Part shown: positions 53,253 to 63,975 of the stretch, piece after piece
How the letters are laid out: each line of letters opens with the position of its first letter
How positions within the stretch are numbered: position 1 is the first letter of the stretch
Assembly: GCA_043228905.1 (NCBI GenBank)
Contig: JBHGNT010000021.1
Location: forward strand, 8,928,001 to 8,992,000
DNA length: 64,000 nucleotides
Direction: 5' to 3'
From: Azolla caroliniana
Taxonomy: Eukaryota; Polypodiophyta
Made by a program: the position numbers and the translations under genes
Notes under the pieces: generated by a model
Told to the model about the DNA's origin: nothing
The model's input: only the letters and a program-made list of their open reading frames with translations
The model's database searches: none

Positions 53253-54371
53253 TGTCGTGTGAATCTTCACACACTATGTAAAAAAATAATGAAATAATTA
53301 TTTTAGATCAGATTATTAGCTTGTTATAGAAAGATGGATGTACTCAAGAACTTCAAAACGCATTTTACTACATACAAAATGGACAACTACATATCAAGTT
53401 ATGAGAACATGAAGTTTGAGAAGATAGAGAAAATAGAACTATGATTTATCCCACATAGATAGGAAACTTAAGGCCCTAGCTATATAAGCACATTGAGATC
53501 CCTCACTTTTCATTTGTGCCAAGAGCACTTTGGCCACTTTGTCTAGATGGATGAATGTGCCCAAGTTACCAAAAAAGCAAACCAGAACCGGCCGGTAATC
53601 AAATCGAAACTTGCGAAACTGGCAATCGGATGGAGTCAGAAACCAGGTAGATCCGGCAATCGGAAATCGGTGACCGGACGGAACCGACGACTGGACGAGG
53701 TTGGATGCGGACTAGATGGACCGGATGGGCGATGATCGAGACGGACGGATTGGATGGGCGACGATCGAGACAGACGGATGATATGATCATGTGGCAAATT
53801 AAAGTAAAGTAAAAGAGACTAAAGTAAAGGCCACGTGGATGCATGCAACTAAAGTTGGAGGGCATGCATAAAGTAAAGATCATATGGAAGGCATGAAAAG
53901 AAAAAGTGGAGAGATTATGCAACTAAAGTAAAAACGCCATGTGGAATGCATGCAAAGGGATAGGAGATGTAAACTGAAGTTCCTTCATGCAAGTGTATGG
54001 GTGAGAGACAAAAAGGAAGAATCCGAATTTTCTTAGGGGACCTATCACTCATAATTCCAAAATTTCCATATGGAAGTTATTCAACTCATAAACCATAATC
54101 TCTTATCAAAGCCAAAAAACCCTAATTTTCTTTTGAATCCATATCTCAAATTCTTCTAATCTATTATTCTAGTAATCTCCATAAGCTAAAACTTTTGTAA
54201 TCCCAATCTTGGGATTGATTGTAATCTTTCTTTTCCTTTGTTAATGAAATTTGTCAATCTTTCTTATTTCGGTTAATTCTTAGTACATAAACACACGAAT
54301 TTGATATTCTCTGGTCGGAGGCCCCGGGGTCCTGCCTCAAGTTCACGTATCCTTGTCGTATTTTAGCAATA
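53253..54371 (+). repeat. Plus-oriented LTR of C
   Basis: 1119 bp starting TGTCGTGTGAATC. A TATA-like TATATAAG is at 53481-53488. The end is decayed (TTTTAGCAATA against TTTTCGCGACA on the left side of C). Six bases TCTTTT follow, matching the TCTTT that precedes the primer site at 51264. Confidence 0.85.
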
Positions 54372-54377
54372 TCTTTT

Positions 54378-55506
54378 AATACGACGAGGATACGTGAACT
54401 TGAGGCAGGACCCCGGGGCCTCCGACCAGAGAATATCAAATTCGTGTGTTTATGTACTAAGAATTAACCGAAATAAAAAAGATTGACAAATTTCATTAAT
54501 AAATAGAAAGAAAGATTACAATTAATCCCAAGATTGGGATTAGAAAAAGTTTAGCTAATGAAGATTGCTAGAGTAATAGATTAGAAGAATTTGAGATATG
54601 GATTCAAAAGAAAATTAGGGTTTTTTGGCTTTGATAAGAGATTATAGTTTATGAGTTGAATAACTTCCGTATGGAAAATTTGGAATTATGAGTGATAGAT
54701 CCCCTAAGAAAATTTGAATTCTTCCTTTTTGTCTCTCACCCATACACTTGCATGAAGGAACTTCAGTTTGCATCTCCCCATCCCTTTGCATGCGTTCCAC
54801 ATGGCGTTTTTACTTTAGTTGCATGATCTCTCCACTTTTTCTTTTCATGCCTTCCATATGATCTTTACTTTATGCATGCCTTCCAACTTTAGTTGCATGC
54901 GTCCACATGGCCTTTACTTTAGTCTCTTTTACTTTAATTTGTCACATGATCCTATCATCCGTCCATCTCGATCGTCGCCCATCCAATCCGTCTGTCTCGA
55001 TCACCGCCCATCCAATCCGCGTCCAACCTTGTTCGATCGCCGGTTCCACCTGATCACCGATTCCGTAAAGTCATCGGTTGCCGGATTCACCCAATTTCCA
55101 ACTCCATCCGATTGTTGGTTTCACCAGTTCTGATTTGATTACCAACCGGTTCCGGTTTAGTTTCCGACCGGTTCCGGTTTGGTTTTTTGGTAAGTTGGCC
55201 ACATTCATCCATCTAGACAAAGTGGCTAAAGTGCTCTTGGCACAAATGAAAAATGAGGGATCTCAATGTGCTTATATAGCTAGGGCCTTAAGTTTCCTAT
55301 CTATGTGGGATAAATCATAGTTCTATTTTCTCTTTCTTCTCAAACTTCATGTTCTCATAACTTGATATGTAGTTGTCCATTTTGTATGTAGTAAAATGCG
55401 TTTTGAAGTTCTTGAGTACATCCATCTTTCTATAATAAGCTACTAATCTAATCTACAATAATTATTTCATTATTTTTTTACACAGTGTGTGAAGATTCAC
55501 ACGACA
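54378..55506 (-). repeat. Minus-oriented LTR of C
   Basis: 1129 bp, reverse complement of 53253-54371 along its length, ending GATTCACACGACA. The pair forms a palindrome of about 2.25 kb with a centre near 54374. Confidence 0.9.
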
Positions 55507-56378
55507 ACGCTTCCTCACCATCGATCGTATGATTGCCCCATCGATTTACAACTAGGAAAAGAGACACCATGGGGAACGATCTACAATTTGTCACTAACCG
55601 AGCTAGAAGTCCTTGGAGCCTATATAGAGGAGAATTTGGCAAATGGTTTCATTCGACATTCGAAATCTCTAGCCGACGCACCCATTTTCTTCGTCAAGAA
55701 AAAGGATGGATCACTTCATCTTGTTGTAGATTACCGCGGATTGAATAAAGTAACCATCAGGAATAGGTATGCACTTCCCCTTATCTCAAGTCTTTTAGAA
55801 CGGATCAATGGTGCAAGGTTCTTCACAAAGATCAACTTACAAGGAGCATATAACCTCGTATGGATCCAACCAAGATATGAATGGAAGACTACGTTTCGCA
55901 CCAGATATGGGCACTTCGAGTATACGGTCAAGCCATTCGGCTTCACTGATGCGCCATCAGTCTTCCAACACATGTTAAATGATATATTTTGAGATCTCTT
56001 GGATGATTTTTTAATCATCTATTTGGATGATGTGCTAGTTTATTCGAAGACCCAAGAGGAGCATGATTCTCATGTACTGTTAGTACTAAAATGACTTCGA
56101 GAACATGGTCTTTATGCAAAGCTGGAAAAATGTAGTTTCAGGTGCAACTACGTAGAATTTTTGGGCTATTTCATTTCCTCAGAAGGTATCTCCATGGATC
56201 CAGCTAAGGTCAAAATGGTGGTAGAGTGGCAGACTCCGCGTTCGTTGCGAGATGTGCAATGTTTTGTAGGCTTTGTCAATTTTCACCGCAAGTTCATATA
56301 GGATTACTCAAAGCTTGTTCTACCTCTCACACAACTTACCAGGAAGGGACAATCATTCGTTTGGTCTAAAGAAATGGA
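55507..56378 (+). pseudogene. Element E reverse transcriptase
   Basis: Resumes after C with LPHHRSYDCPIDLQLG. It keeps VDYRGLNKVTIRNRYALPL, FRTRYGHFEYTV and [16 protein letters not shown] (about 56015-56050). It then reaches SSEGISMDPAKV and LTRKGQSFVWSKE, where it breaks off into copia fragment G2. Stops near 55990, 56092 and 56298 disable it. RNase H and integrase of E are absent. Confidence 0.85.
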
Positions 56379-57384
56379 CAAGAGCCCCCGAGCGATCAAA
56401 GCACATCTCGGCCGAGTCCGAAGATGGACAAAGGGAAGGCAAATATGCCAAAGTATGAAGACGATCACTTCGATGGCAATGAATCAACTCACTCCGTCGA
56501 TAGCGAGTTTGAAGGCCTTGAGATCCGGACAAATGGAGCGGAGAACGCCGTAGTATCCGCAAACAAGAAGCTCCGTCGATCCACCCGTGAAAAGAACCCC
56601 GTAAGCCAATTCAACTACAACGATTATATGGCGTACCATTACGCTTTTATGATGAAGGTGGCAACAGTACGGGAGCCAGAAACCTTTTCCGAAGCCACGA
56701 TGGATCGAAGCAATGAACGAGGAGATGCGTGCATTACACAAGAACGAGACATGGGATTTCGTTCCCCACTCACCGCATAGGAAGGCAATCGGATGTAGAT
56801 GGATCTACAAGGTGAAGTATAATGCTAACAACTCCATCAACCGCTACAAAGCTCGACTCGTACCGAAAGGATACGCACAAACACATGGCATCGACTACGA
56901 AGAGACCTTTGCCCTAGTAGCAAAGATGACGATGGTGTGGACCGTGATCGCACATGTAGCAGCAAAAGGGTGGCACCTCCATCAAATGGACGTCAAGAAC
57001 ACCTTTCTTCAAGGCGAATTAGACGAGGAGTTGTACATGGTACAACCACCCGGCTTCGAATTGAGCATTCATCCAAAAGCCGTATGCCAACTCAAGAAGC
57101 CTCTCTACAGCCTCAAGCAAGCACTGCGTGCTTGGCATTCGAAGATTACGCAATATCTTCTTGAAATCGGCTTTCAAATGTCGAAATTTGACAACTCCCT
57201 CTGCGTACGACATGACTCTAGAAGCTTAATTGTCACCATCCTATACGTGGATCATCTGGTCATTGGAGGTGAAATTCTTGTCGACATCAACAAGGTCAAG
57301 TCCCTCCTCTTCGGAAAATTTGAGATGACGGACATGAAGGAGATCCATTACTTCCTTAGCATCGAAGTAATTCGGATTCCGGCC
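56379..57384 (+). pseudogene. G2: truncated copia pol of the G family
   Basis: Homologous to 46820-47845 of G, from the integrase-RT linker (MDKGKANMPKYEDDHF) through RT. RT reads LYVDHLVIGG, with His for the second catalytic Asp, so it is inactive. The frame from 56713 to 57384 is otherwise open. It ends at IEVIRIPA where the LTR of H begins. Confidence 0.85.
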
Positions 57385-57387
57385 TGC

Positions 57388-57820
57388 TGTTACCGGCCGG
57401 CAAAGGAGTCCAGAGTGTGAAACAAAGGAGTTATTTAATTATTAAGGAATGGTTGTAAGTGAGCTATTAGTGTGGACGGACGGACCGGAATCAGTATGCC
57501 ATTCCGGATCCGGACCGATCCCGAACAAGTGCGGATGGCACCGTTTTGTACTACAAACCGGAAACCTATTTAAAGGCCCGGATACAATGTAATGTGGAGC
57601 GGATAATTAATGAAGCTTAGTGTTTTATCTCTCTGTGTTAATGGTCGTTCTGCATTCATTGTTATATCTTACGCGTGTGATTATTAAGGACGATCTTGCT
57701 AAGTAACCTAATTAAGTCGGATTAATCATTGAGCCTAATCCTCTTGTCGTAACACCCTTTGGTGAAGTGTCTTCCGTAGACACCCTGTGTTAGGCCATTG
57801 TCCGGCCCTAAGAGTTAACA
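57388..57820 (+). repeat. 5' LTR of element H
   Basis: 433 bp from TGTTACCGGCC to GAGTTAACA. A TATA-like TATTTAAAG lies at 57567-57575. The 3' LTR is beyond the window. The boundary could shift by three bases (TGCTGTTAC). Confidence 0.75.
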
Positions 57821-57824
57821 CAGT

Positions 57825-57842
57825 TTTTGGCGACCACGATTC
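57825..57842 (+). promoter_or_regulatory. Primer-binding region of H
   Basis: TTTTGGCGACCACGATTC follows the LTR. I could not assign the tRNA. Confidence 0.5.
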
Positions 57843-57873
57843 CTGTTTTTGCAGCGAACGACGACATGAATGG

Positions 57874-60340
57874 ATGACTAGATCAATGCACGACCTGGTT
57901 ACAGATCGAACTCGACGCCTTGCCAAAAGGCAAAGGAGACGTGAGGCTTTCCAACAAGCGGCGCAAGAAATTAGAGTGGATCGCTCGTTTTCCAACGTAA
58001 TCCGGAGAGTCGCGGAGGAGTCCTTCTGGTTACAGCAAACATCGCACCCGGACGACGGCAGCAGCCTAAGCAGCCTCCGGGAAACCGAATCCCTTCTCCA
58101 GGCATTGGCAAGCGGAGAAGGCGAAGCATAAGCCTTTTCAGCGTATGAATCGGATTCCGAAGGGGGATACAACGTGCACACGAACTACCGTAGGACGAAA
58201 GATCAGACACCTTACCGACACCGGAAGTCGAGGAGGAGAGGCCTCCGTCACCAAAAGAAGAGGAAAGACCACCGACGCCGGAGACAAATCAGGAACGACC
58301 ACCGACGCCGGAGAAAAACCAAGAACGACCACCAACACCACCAGCCCGCGCACCGATACCGGACGACGACATGTCGTTCCAGTACTCCAAGTATAGAGAT
58401 TATCCGGACACGGAAGCTCATGTTCACGCCTTTGAACAGACATGGGAAGCAAACCATGTGTCCCAACGATTGACCCCGGAGGAAGAGGAACGCTCTAAGA
58501 TAGTGGAATTTGGCATGACATTGGAGGGACCGACAGCAAGATGGCAATAGACGCAGGACCCGTCTACCATCACCACCTTTGCAGATTTTAAAGCTAAATT
58601 CTTGCATTTTTTCCACAACGAGGTGGACTAGACAGTAATGGTGGGCTTGTTTTATACCATCCGACAGGAGGCAGGGGAGAGCATTCCCTAGTTTTTCATC
58701 CGGTTTCAACGGATGCATAGTCAGCTTGCCCGCGCACCCCCGGAGGAGGAATTACGGACTATATTCCTAAATGCGCTCCAAGAACCCCTACGCACGGTTT
58801 GCACGGTAATTGACTTCCGCGCAAATACCATCGACCAGGTCATTGACCGGGTGAGAGAGTTGGAAAAGACAAGCTCCTGGCTCACACTGGGAGCACTCCA
58901 ACAGGCGTTACCGTCCGATGAAGACCTCCGATTTCGGCAAGCAATACAGTGCACAACCTGCTTGAATTCCGGACACTCGGCACTAGAATGCACTATGAGG
59001 ACGCAATGTGTAATCTGTCAATCCAAGGGCCATACGACGGATAGGTGCGAGTATAATCTATTGAACCGGCAAGCACTGCCCGTCCGACAAATAGAGCCAC
59101 GCAACAGCTGGGGTGAAGAAGAGGAACGCTGGCGGTGAATGGACCGCGACCGACCGGCACAAGATGTCCGGTATGGCGATCAACGGGAGAATGATGTCTA
59201 GTACGGCGATCGGCGGGATAACTACGACCGGTACGATAGATATGATCGGTACCGGGATTACAATAGACGATACGAACATTACGACCGGGAGCACTCCCCC
59301 GGGTATCGTCAGCAGCGGGAGGAATACGGCAGATATAACGACCAACCTCGTCAAGAGTACCACAATAAGAAGAACTATAACAAAAAACGGCATTTCAAAA
59401 AAGGCGGCCACCCACGGGATCCGGAACAAGGAGCTTCAAGCAGCCAACCGGCCCAAAACCCCGCGCTTACCACAGGACCTGCCCTGGGTACAACAAACAA
59501 TGCCGAATCCAGCAATACCCAATAAGCCTACTGCTACTACTGCCGACAGGAAGGCCATTATAGTAATCAATGCCCGACGAAGAGCTATGACAAACGACTG
59601 GCAGTAAATATGGTAGTCCCTGAAGTGGCAGATCTGCAGCAGGTGACCACAAGGTCAAAGGGCATGGCCAAGGAATGGGAGACGCAGGAGACCATCCGGA
59701 AGCAAGCGATGGAATGGGTGAAGAAAGCAAACGAGCAAAACGTAATAGACTTAGAGCGGCAAAAGGAGAACACCGTAGGGCTTGCCGGCGGCAGTCACTC
59801 TGAGAATGAGACATGGCAAGCGTTGCAAGAATGCCAGATTACGCTGCCACTAGGAAGACTCCTACAGCTCGTGCCGAGATTCACGAAAGGACTGAAGACA
59901 GCCATGACGGAAGGAGAATCATCACCGGCACCGGTACTCTTCTCGAATCCGGAGGAGGGACCAACGGTGGTGGACACCAACTGTCCGGTAATTACTGCCA
60001 TTGTATAAGGGAAAGACCTCCCCGGCACAGTAATACACGAAGGCTCCGGTGTGAATGTAATAAGCCTCCGGACGTGTGATGCCCTGGGAATTCACGAGTG
60101 GGAGCCGCGTCCGTTCTGGTTACGGATGGCCGATACAAGCTCAGTGCAGCCGACATGATTAATACGAAACTTAGAAGTCACCGTTGACGGTCATATATTT
60201 CACATCTCGGCAATAGTGCTACAATTACAGGCACAAGGCGCGTACCCACTATTGTTGGGGCGGCCGTGGTTGAAAACGACACATATCAAACAGAATTGGA
60301 GGAAAAATATAATTACCTTCCGGCGAGGAAAAGCCAAGGT
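57874..60340 (+). pseudogene. gag: gag-protease of element H
   Basis: A basic N-terminal part (57874-58131), then a frame change near 58180 into the main frame, which has Pro-rich ERPPTPE-type repeats. The capsid part follows (MSFQYSKYRDYPDTEAHVHA, 58371 on). TAG stops stand at 58548, 58629 and 58689. Two zinc knuckles lie at about 58950-59060 (CTTCLNSGHSALEC, CVICQSKGHTTDRC). Next is a Tyr/Arg/Asp-rich low-complexity region (DNYDRYDRYDRYRDY, about 59217-59270) after a TGA at 59136. A third CCHC follows (CYYCRQEGHYSNQC, about 59531). Protease is around 60005-60320 with HEGSGVNVIS in place of D-E/S-G and LLLGRPW. Most stops are explicable as C-to-T in CAG, CAA or CGA. Confidence 0.82.
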
Positions 60341-60342
60341 AC

Positions 60343-62133
60343 GTGTACCAACACAGCCAAGGACGAGCATTGGCAAGGAATGTACACGCAGAGTGCGTCA
60401 ACATGCTAGAAGGGTTAGCTGACGAAGAAGAAGCTCAGTACTTGCAGGAAAACCCGAAGATCGTACCCCTCTTCGAAATTGACATTGTCAAAGCAGTAGC
60501 ACCATACTTACCGCAGCTGGAAGAGACTGAAGCAAAACCGGATAAGGATGCAATCCGAGAGTTACGGCAAGCGCAAGAAGCGTTGGAACGGGAAATGGCC
60601 ATTTCACAGCGCATAAAAGCGTCGCAACTTGAAGAGGTGAACCTAGGGACCACGAACGAAGCAAAACCGGTGCACATCGCCAAAGAGATGAAGTCTGAAG
60701 ACAAAACGACGATGATCACACTTCTCATGGAATTTCGCGACGTGTTTGCCTGGTCATACGAAGACATCCGAGGGCTCGACCCTCAGTTATACCAGCATCA
60801 GATTCACTTGAGCAAGGACGCAAAACCAGTGGCACAAAGACGGTACCGGATGAATCCCAATTATGCCGCCAAAGTCAAGGAGGAAATCGACAAACTGCTA
60901 AGAGTTGGCTTTATCCGTCCGGTAAAGAAAGCGACATGGCTGAGCCCGATCGTAGTCGTACCGAAGAAGAACGGAAAATTTTGAGTTTGTGTGGACTACC
61001 GGAAACTTAATGCGGCTACGATAACAGATGCGTTTCCACTTCTGTTCACAGATGGAGTGTTGGATGCCGTCGCCGGCCATGAGGTCTATAGCTTTCTAGA
61101 TGGATTCAGCGGGTATAATCAGATCCGGATGCACCCCGACGACCAAGAGAAAACGGCTTTCGTCACCAAATGGGGGGTGTTTGTGGCCATGGTGATGATG
61201 TTCGGACTCAAAACAACACCGGCAACATTCCAACGAATCATCATGGAAATCTTTGGTGAATATATCCCGGCTTTTATGCAGGTTTTCCTTGACGATTTCG
61301 CCGTCTATAGCCGGGAAGAGGATCATTTGCAACACCTCCGTCTTTGTCTAGAAAAGAGTAGAGCGTACCGGCTAAGCTTGAATCCGGCGAAGTGTGTATT
61401 TGGTGTGTCCAGTGGAACCCTACTAGGACATATTGTGAGCAAGGAAGGCATTGCAGTCGACCCGGACAAAGTGAAAGCCATATTAGAAGCACCGGCGCCG
61501 GCAACGGCAAAGGCATTGAGCCAGTTCTTAGGCCAGATCCGGTGGCACAGCCGGATGCTCCGATACTTGGCCGACCTGGCTACACCGTTGTATGCCACGG
61601 TACATCGAACACCATTCCAGTGGACCGACACCGAGGATAGGGCGTATAGGGCCCTCAAGGTACTATTGTCGCAAGCACCGGTAGTGCAGCCTCCGGATTG
61701 GAGTAAAGAATTTCATGTGTTCGTGGACGCCTCTGACATCGCAATCGAAAGCGCACTGATGCAACTTACGGAGCCAAAGTGGTACCGGCCAGTGTACTAT
61801 GCCAGCCGAAAGCTATCCCAAGCGGAACGGAACTACTCTACCACGGAACGGGAAGCCCTAGGGATGATCTACAATGTGACAAAGTTTCGGCATTATTTAT
61901 TGGGAAGGAAGTTTTCCTTCCATGTAGATCATTCGGCACTCCTCTACCTGGTGTCCAAGGCGTCACTCACTAGTAAGTTGGCCTGGTGGACCTTACTGTT
62001 ACAGGAATTCGAGTTCGAAATATTCCACCGACCCGGTATACAACATGCCGTAGCAGATTATTTAAGCCGATTAGAGTCCGGAGAGACGAGCGACGGAGTA
62101 GCAGACGAGTTTCCGGATGCGGAGCTGTTTTGA
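60343..62133 (+). pseudogene. Reverse transcriptase and RNase H of element H
   Basis: One frame from 60343 with a single TGA at 60982-60984 in NGKF-stop-VCVDYRKLN, where Arg (CGA) is expected. RT has VFLDDFAVYS (about 61285). RNase H reads FVDASDIAIESALMQ (about 61720), TEREALG and HVDHSALLYLV, with Asp, Glu and Asp kept. It ends at VADYLSRLESGE and a TGA. Apart from the one stop the domain is complete, so loss of function is recent or mild. Confidence 0.88.
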
Positions 62134-62149
62134 GTCACTACGGAAACGG

Positions 62150-63604
62150 CAGCAGATGAAGCGGTGGCATAGGAAGACAAGTGGCTCACAAATATGCACC
62201 AGTTTCTGAGCACAGGACTGCCTCCGGAGGAGATGAACCAGGACGAAAGGAAACGCCTGGTGGTGCAAAGCCGACATTTCTGCTTACTGCGAGACACTTT
62301 ACCACAAGGGCGCGGACGACATATGGAGACGGGTTGTGCGCAATGATGAAAAGGACCTCATACTGAGGGAAGCCCATTGCGGAGTTGCCGAAGATGCGAC
62401 GGCCAGGAAAATATGGCAAAGTGGCCTATGGTGGCCAACTACATTAAGAGATGTTGTACAGTACGCAAAAGAATGTGACCTATGCCAGCGAATGGGCCAG
62501 CCAACAGAGCAAGCTCGGATGCCACACCAGCTTGTACTACCACTCGAACCATTCCAGAAGTGGGGGCTGGACTTTGTTGGACCGTTCAAACCACCGGCAA
62601 TGAGAACAGGTAATCGGTACATCATCGTCGCGACGGATTACTGCACGAAATGGGTGGAGGCCAAAGCCTTAAGAGACAACACCGCTGCGTCAACGGCAAA
62701 ATTTCTATACGAATACATCTGGTGCCGTTACGGATGCCCAATCGAATTAATAAGCGACCAAGGGGGGCACTTTCTCGGCCAAGTAGTTGAAAGCCTAACG
62801 ACATTCTATGTCGTTGTCCATAAATGGAGCACACCGTACTATCCGCAAGCAAACAGGTTAGCTGAGTCGACGAACAAAACGCTCCAGAATATCCTTCAAA
62901 AGATCGTCAACGAAAACCGAACGGATTGGGATACCAAGCTACATAGCGCGCTTTGGGCATACCGGACAGCATACAAAACGAGCATCCGAACAACACCGTT
63001 CCGGTTAGCGTTCGGACTAGATGCGGTCATGCTGGTGGAATTCCAAGTACCAAGCTTACGAATCCAGCTACGGGAACGACTGAACGAGAAGGAGTCGGAG
63101 GCAATACGGTTAACAGCGTTGTGTGAACTCGAGGAACAACAACTAGCAAGCATCTTGCACTTAGAATTGGAACAACAGCGACGGAAAGCATTTGTCGACC
63201 GACACACGAAAGGAAATGAAAAAATGTTCGAAATCGGCAAGCCGGTGTTAGTATTTCAGACCCGGATGGGCAAGATTCCGGGTAAACTATGGTTTAGATG
63301 GACCGGCCCGTATTGGCTGACATGTGAGTATAATGGGTCCTACCAGTTAGGGACACTTGCCGGCGAAGTGCTAGGCAAATGGGTCAATGGATTCAGATTG
63401 AAGCCATATAGAGGACCGATGCCCAAGAACCCATTTGAGCAAAGGACCGACACCGGATTGGGAACCGGTGCGGAAACGGCAACCTGTGAGGGAAACGGCA
63501 ACCACCAAGACGGAGGAGACGGCAAGCTGGTAACTGGGGAGAATGAGGCGATGGCAAACCGTAATGAGGCTGGTAAGGGTCCGATAGGACCAACGGACAA
63601 GTAA
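62150..63604 (+). pseudogene. Integrase of element H
   Basis: After a frame change near 62290 the frame is open to 63604 (422 residues from the ATG at 62336). The zinc domain is HCGVAEDAT with CDLCQRMG. The core has D-D-E in GLDFVGPF, SDQGGHF and NRLAESTNKT. GPYW and WVNGFRLKPY form the C-terminal module. No chromodomain follows; the tail is Gly/Glu-rich. This part alone shows no stop. Confidence 0.85.
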
Positions 63605-63975
63605 CCTCACACTACATTTTATCAAAAAAAAGAAAAAAAGCGAAGTAATCATGCAAAAGCGAGGTATGAACGGACAAGAGAGTGAGGAGCGAAAAGGTAC
63701 GTAGTGGGCATTTAAGTGCCACCACAGGACATAATGCTATTTTAGGACACGACCTGCACACGCTCGAAAAAGGCGCCAGAATGAACAGAGAAAAACCACA
63801 GTGCATGGAGACCTTCTCATTTCGCGAACCCAAGAGCACAGAAGCACCAAGGCTTTGGCAGATCACCAGACGAGAACCTACGCACAGAGAACCCCCGCTT
63901 TCTGAACTCTCTCTCTCTCACTCTCACTCTCATCACCATCCAACCTCGCCACCACAATCCAACCTCGACACAGAC
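63605..63975 (+). other. 3' untranslated region of H
   Basis: 371 bp after pol with an A-rich run (63621-63640) and a CT/CTCACT stretch (63905-63935). No gene or LTR start is recognisable. Confidence 0.6.

Larger units (their letters stand above)
51062..55506 (+). mobile_element. Element C: gag-only element with palindromic LTR ends
   Basis: Inserted in E with target ACGC (51058-51061 and 55507-55510); removing one copy restores E's reading frame. Left end 51062-51263 is a foldback of LTR ends. Primer site and gag follow, then a plus LTR (53253-54371) joined to a minus LTR (54378-55506). The outermost termini are therefore in minus orientation while the coding part is plus. PBS, gag and polypurine context match A and B. 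Confidence 0.88.
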
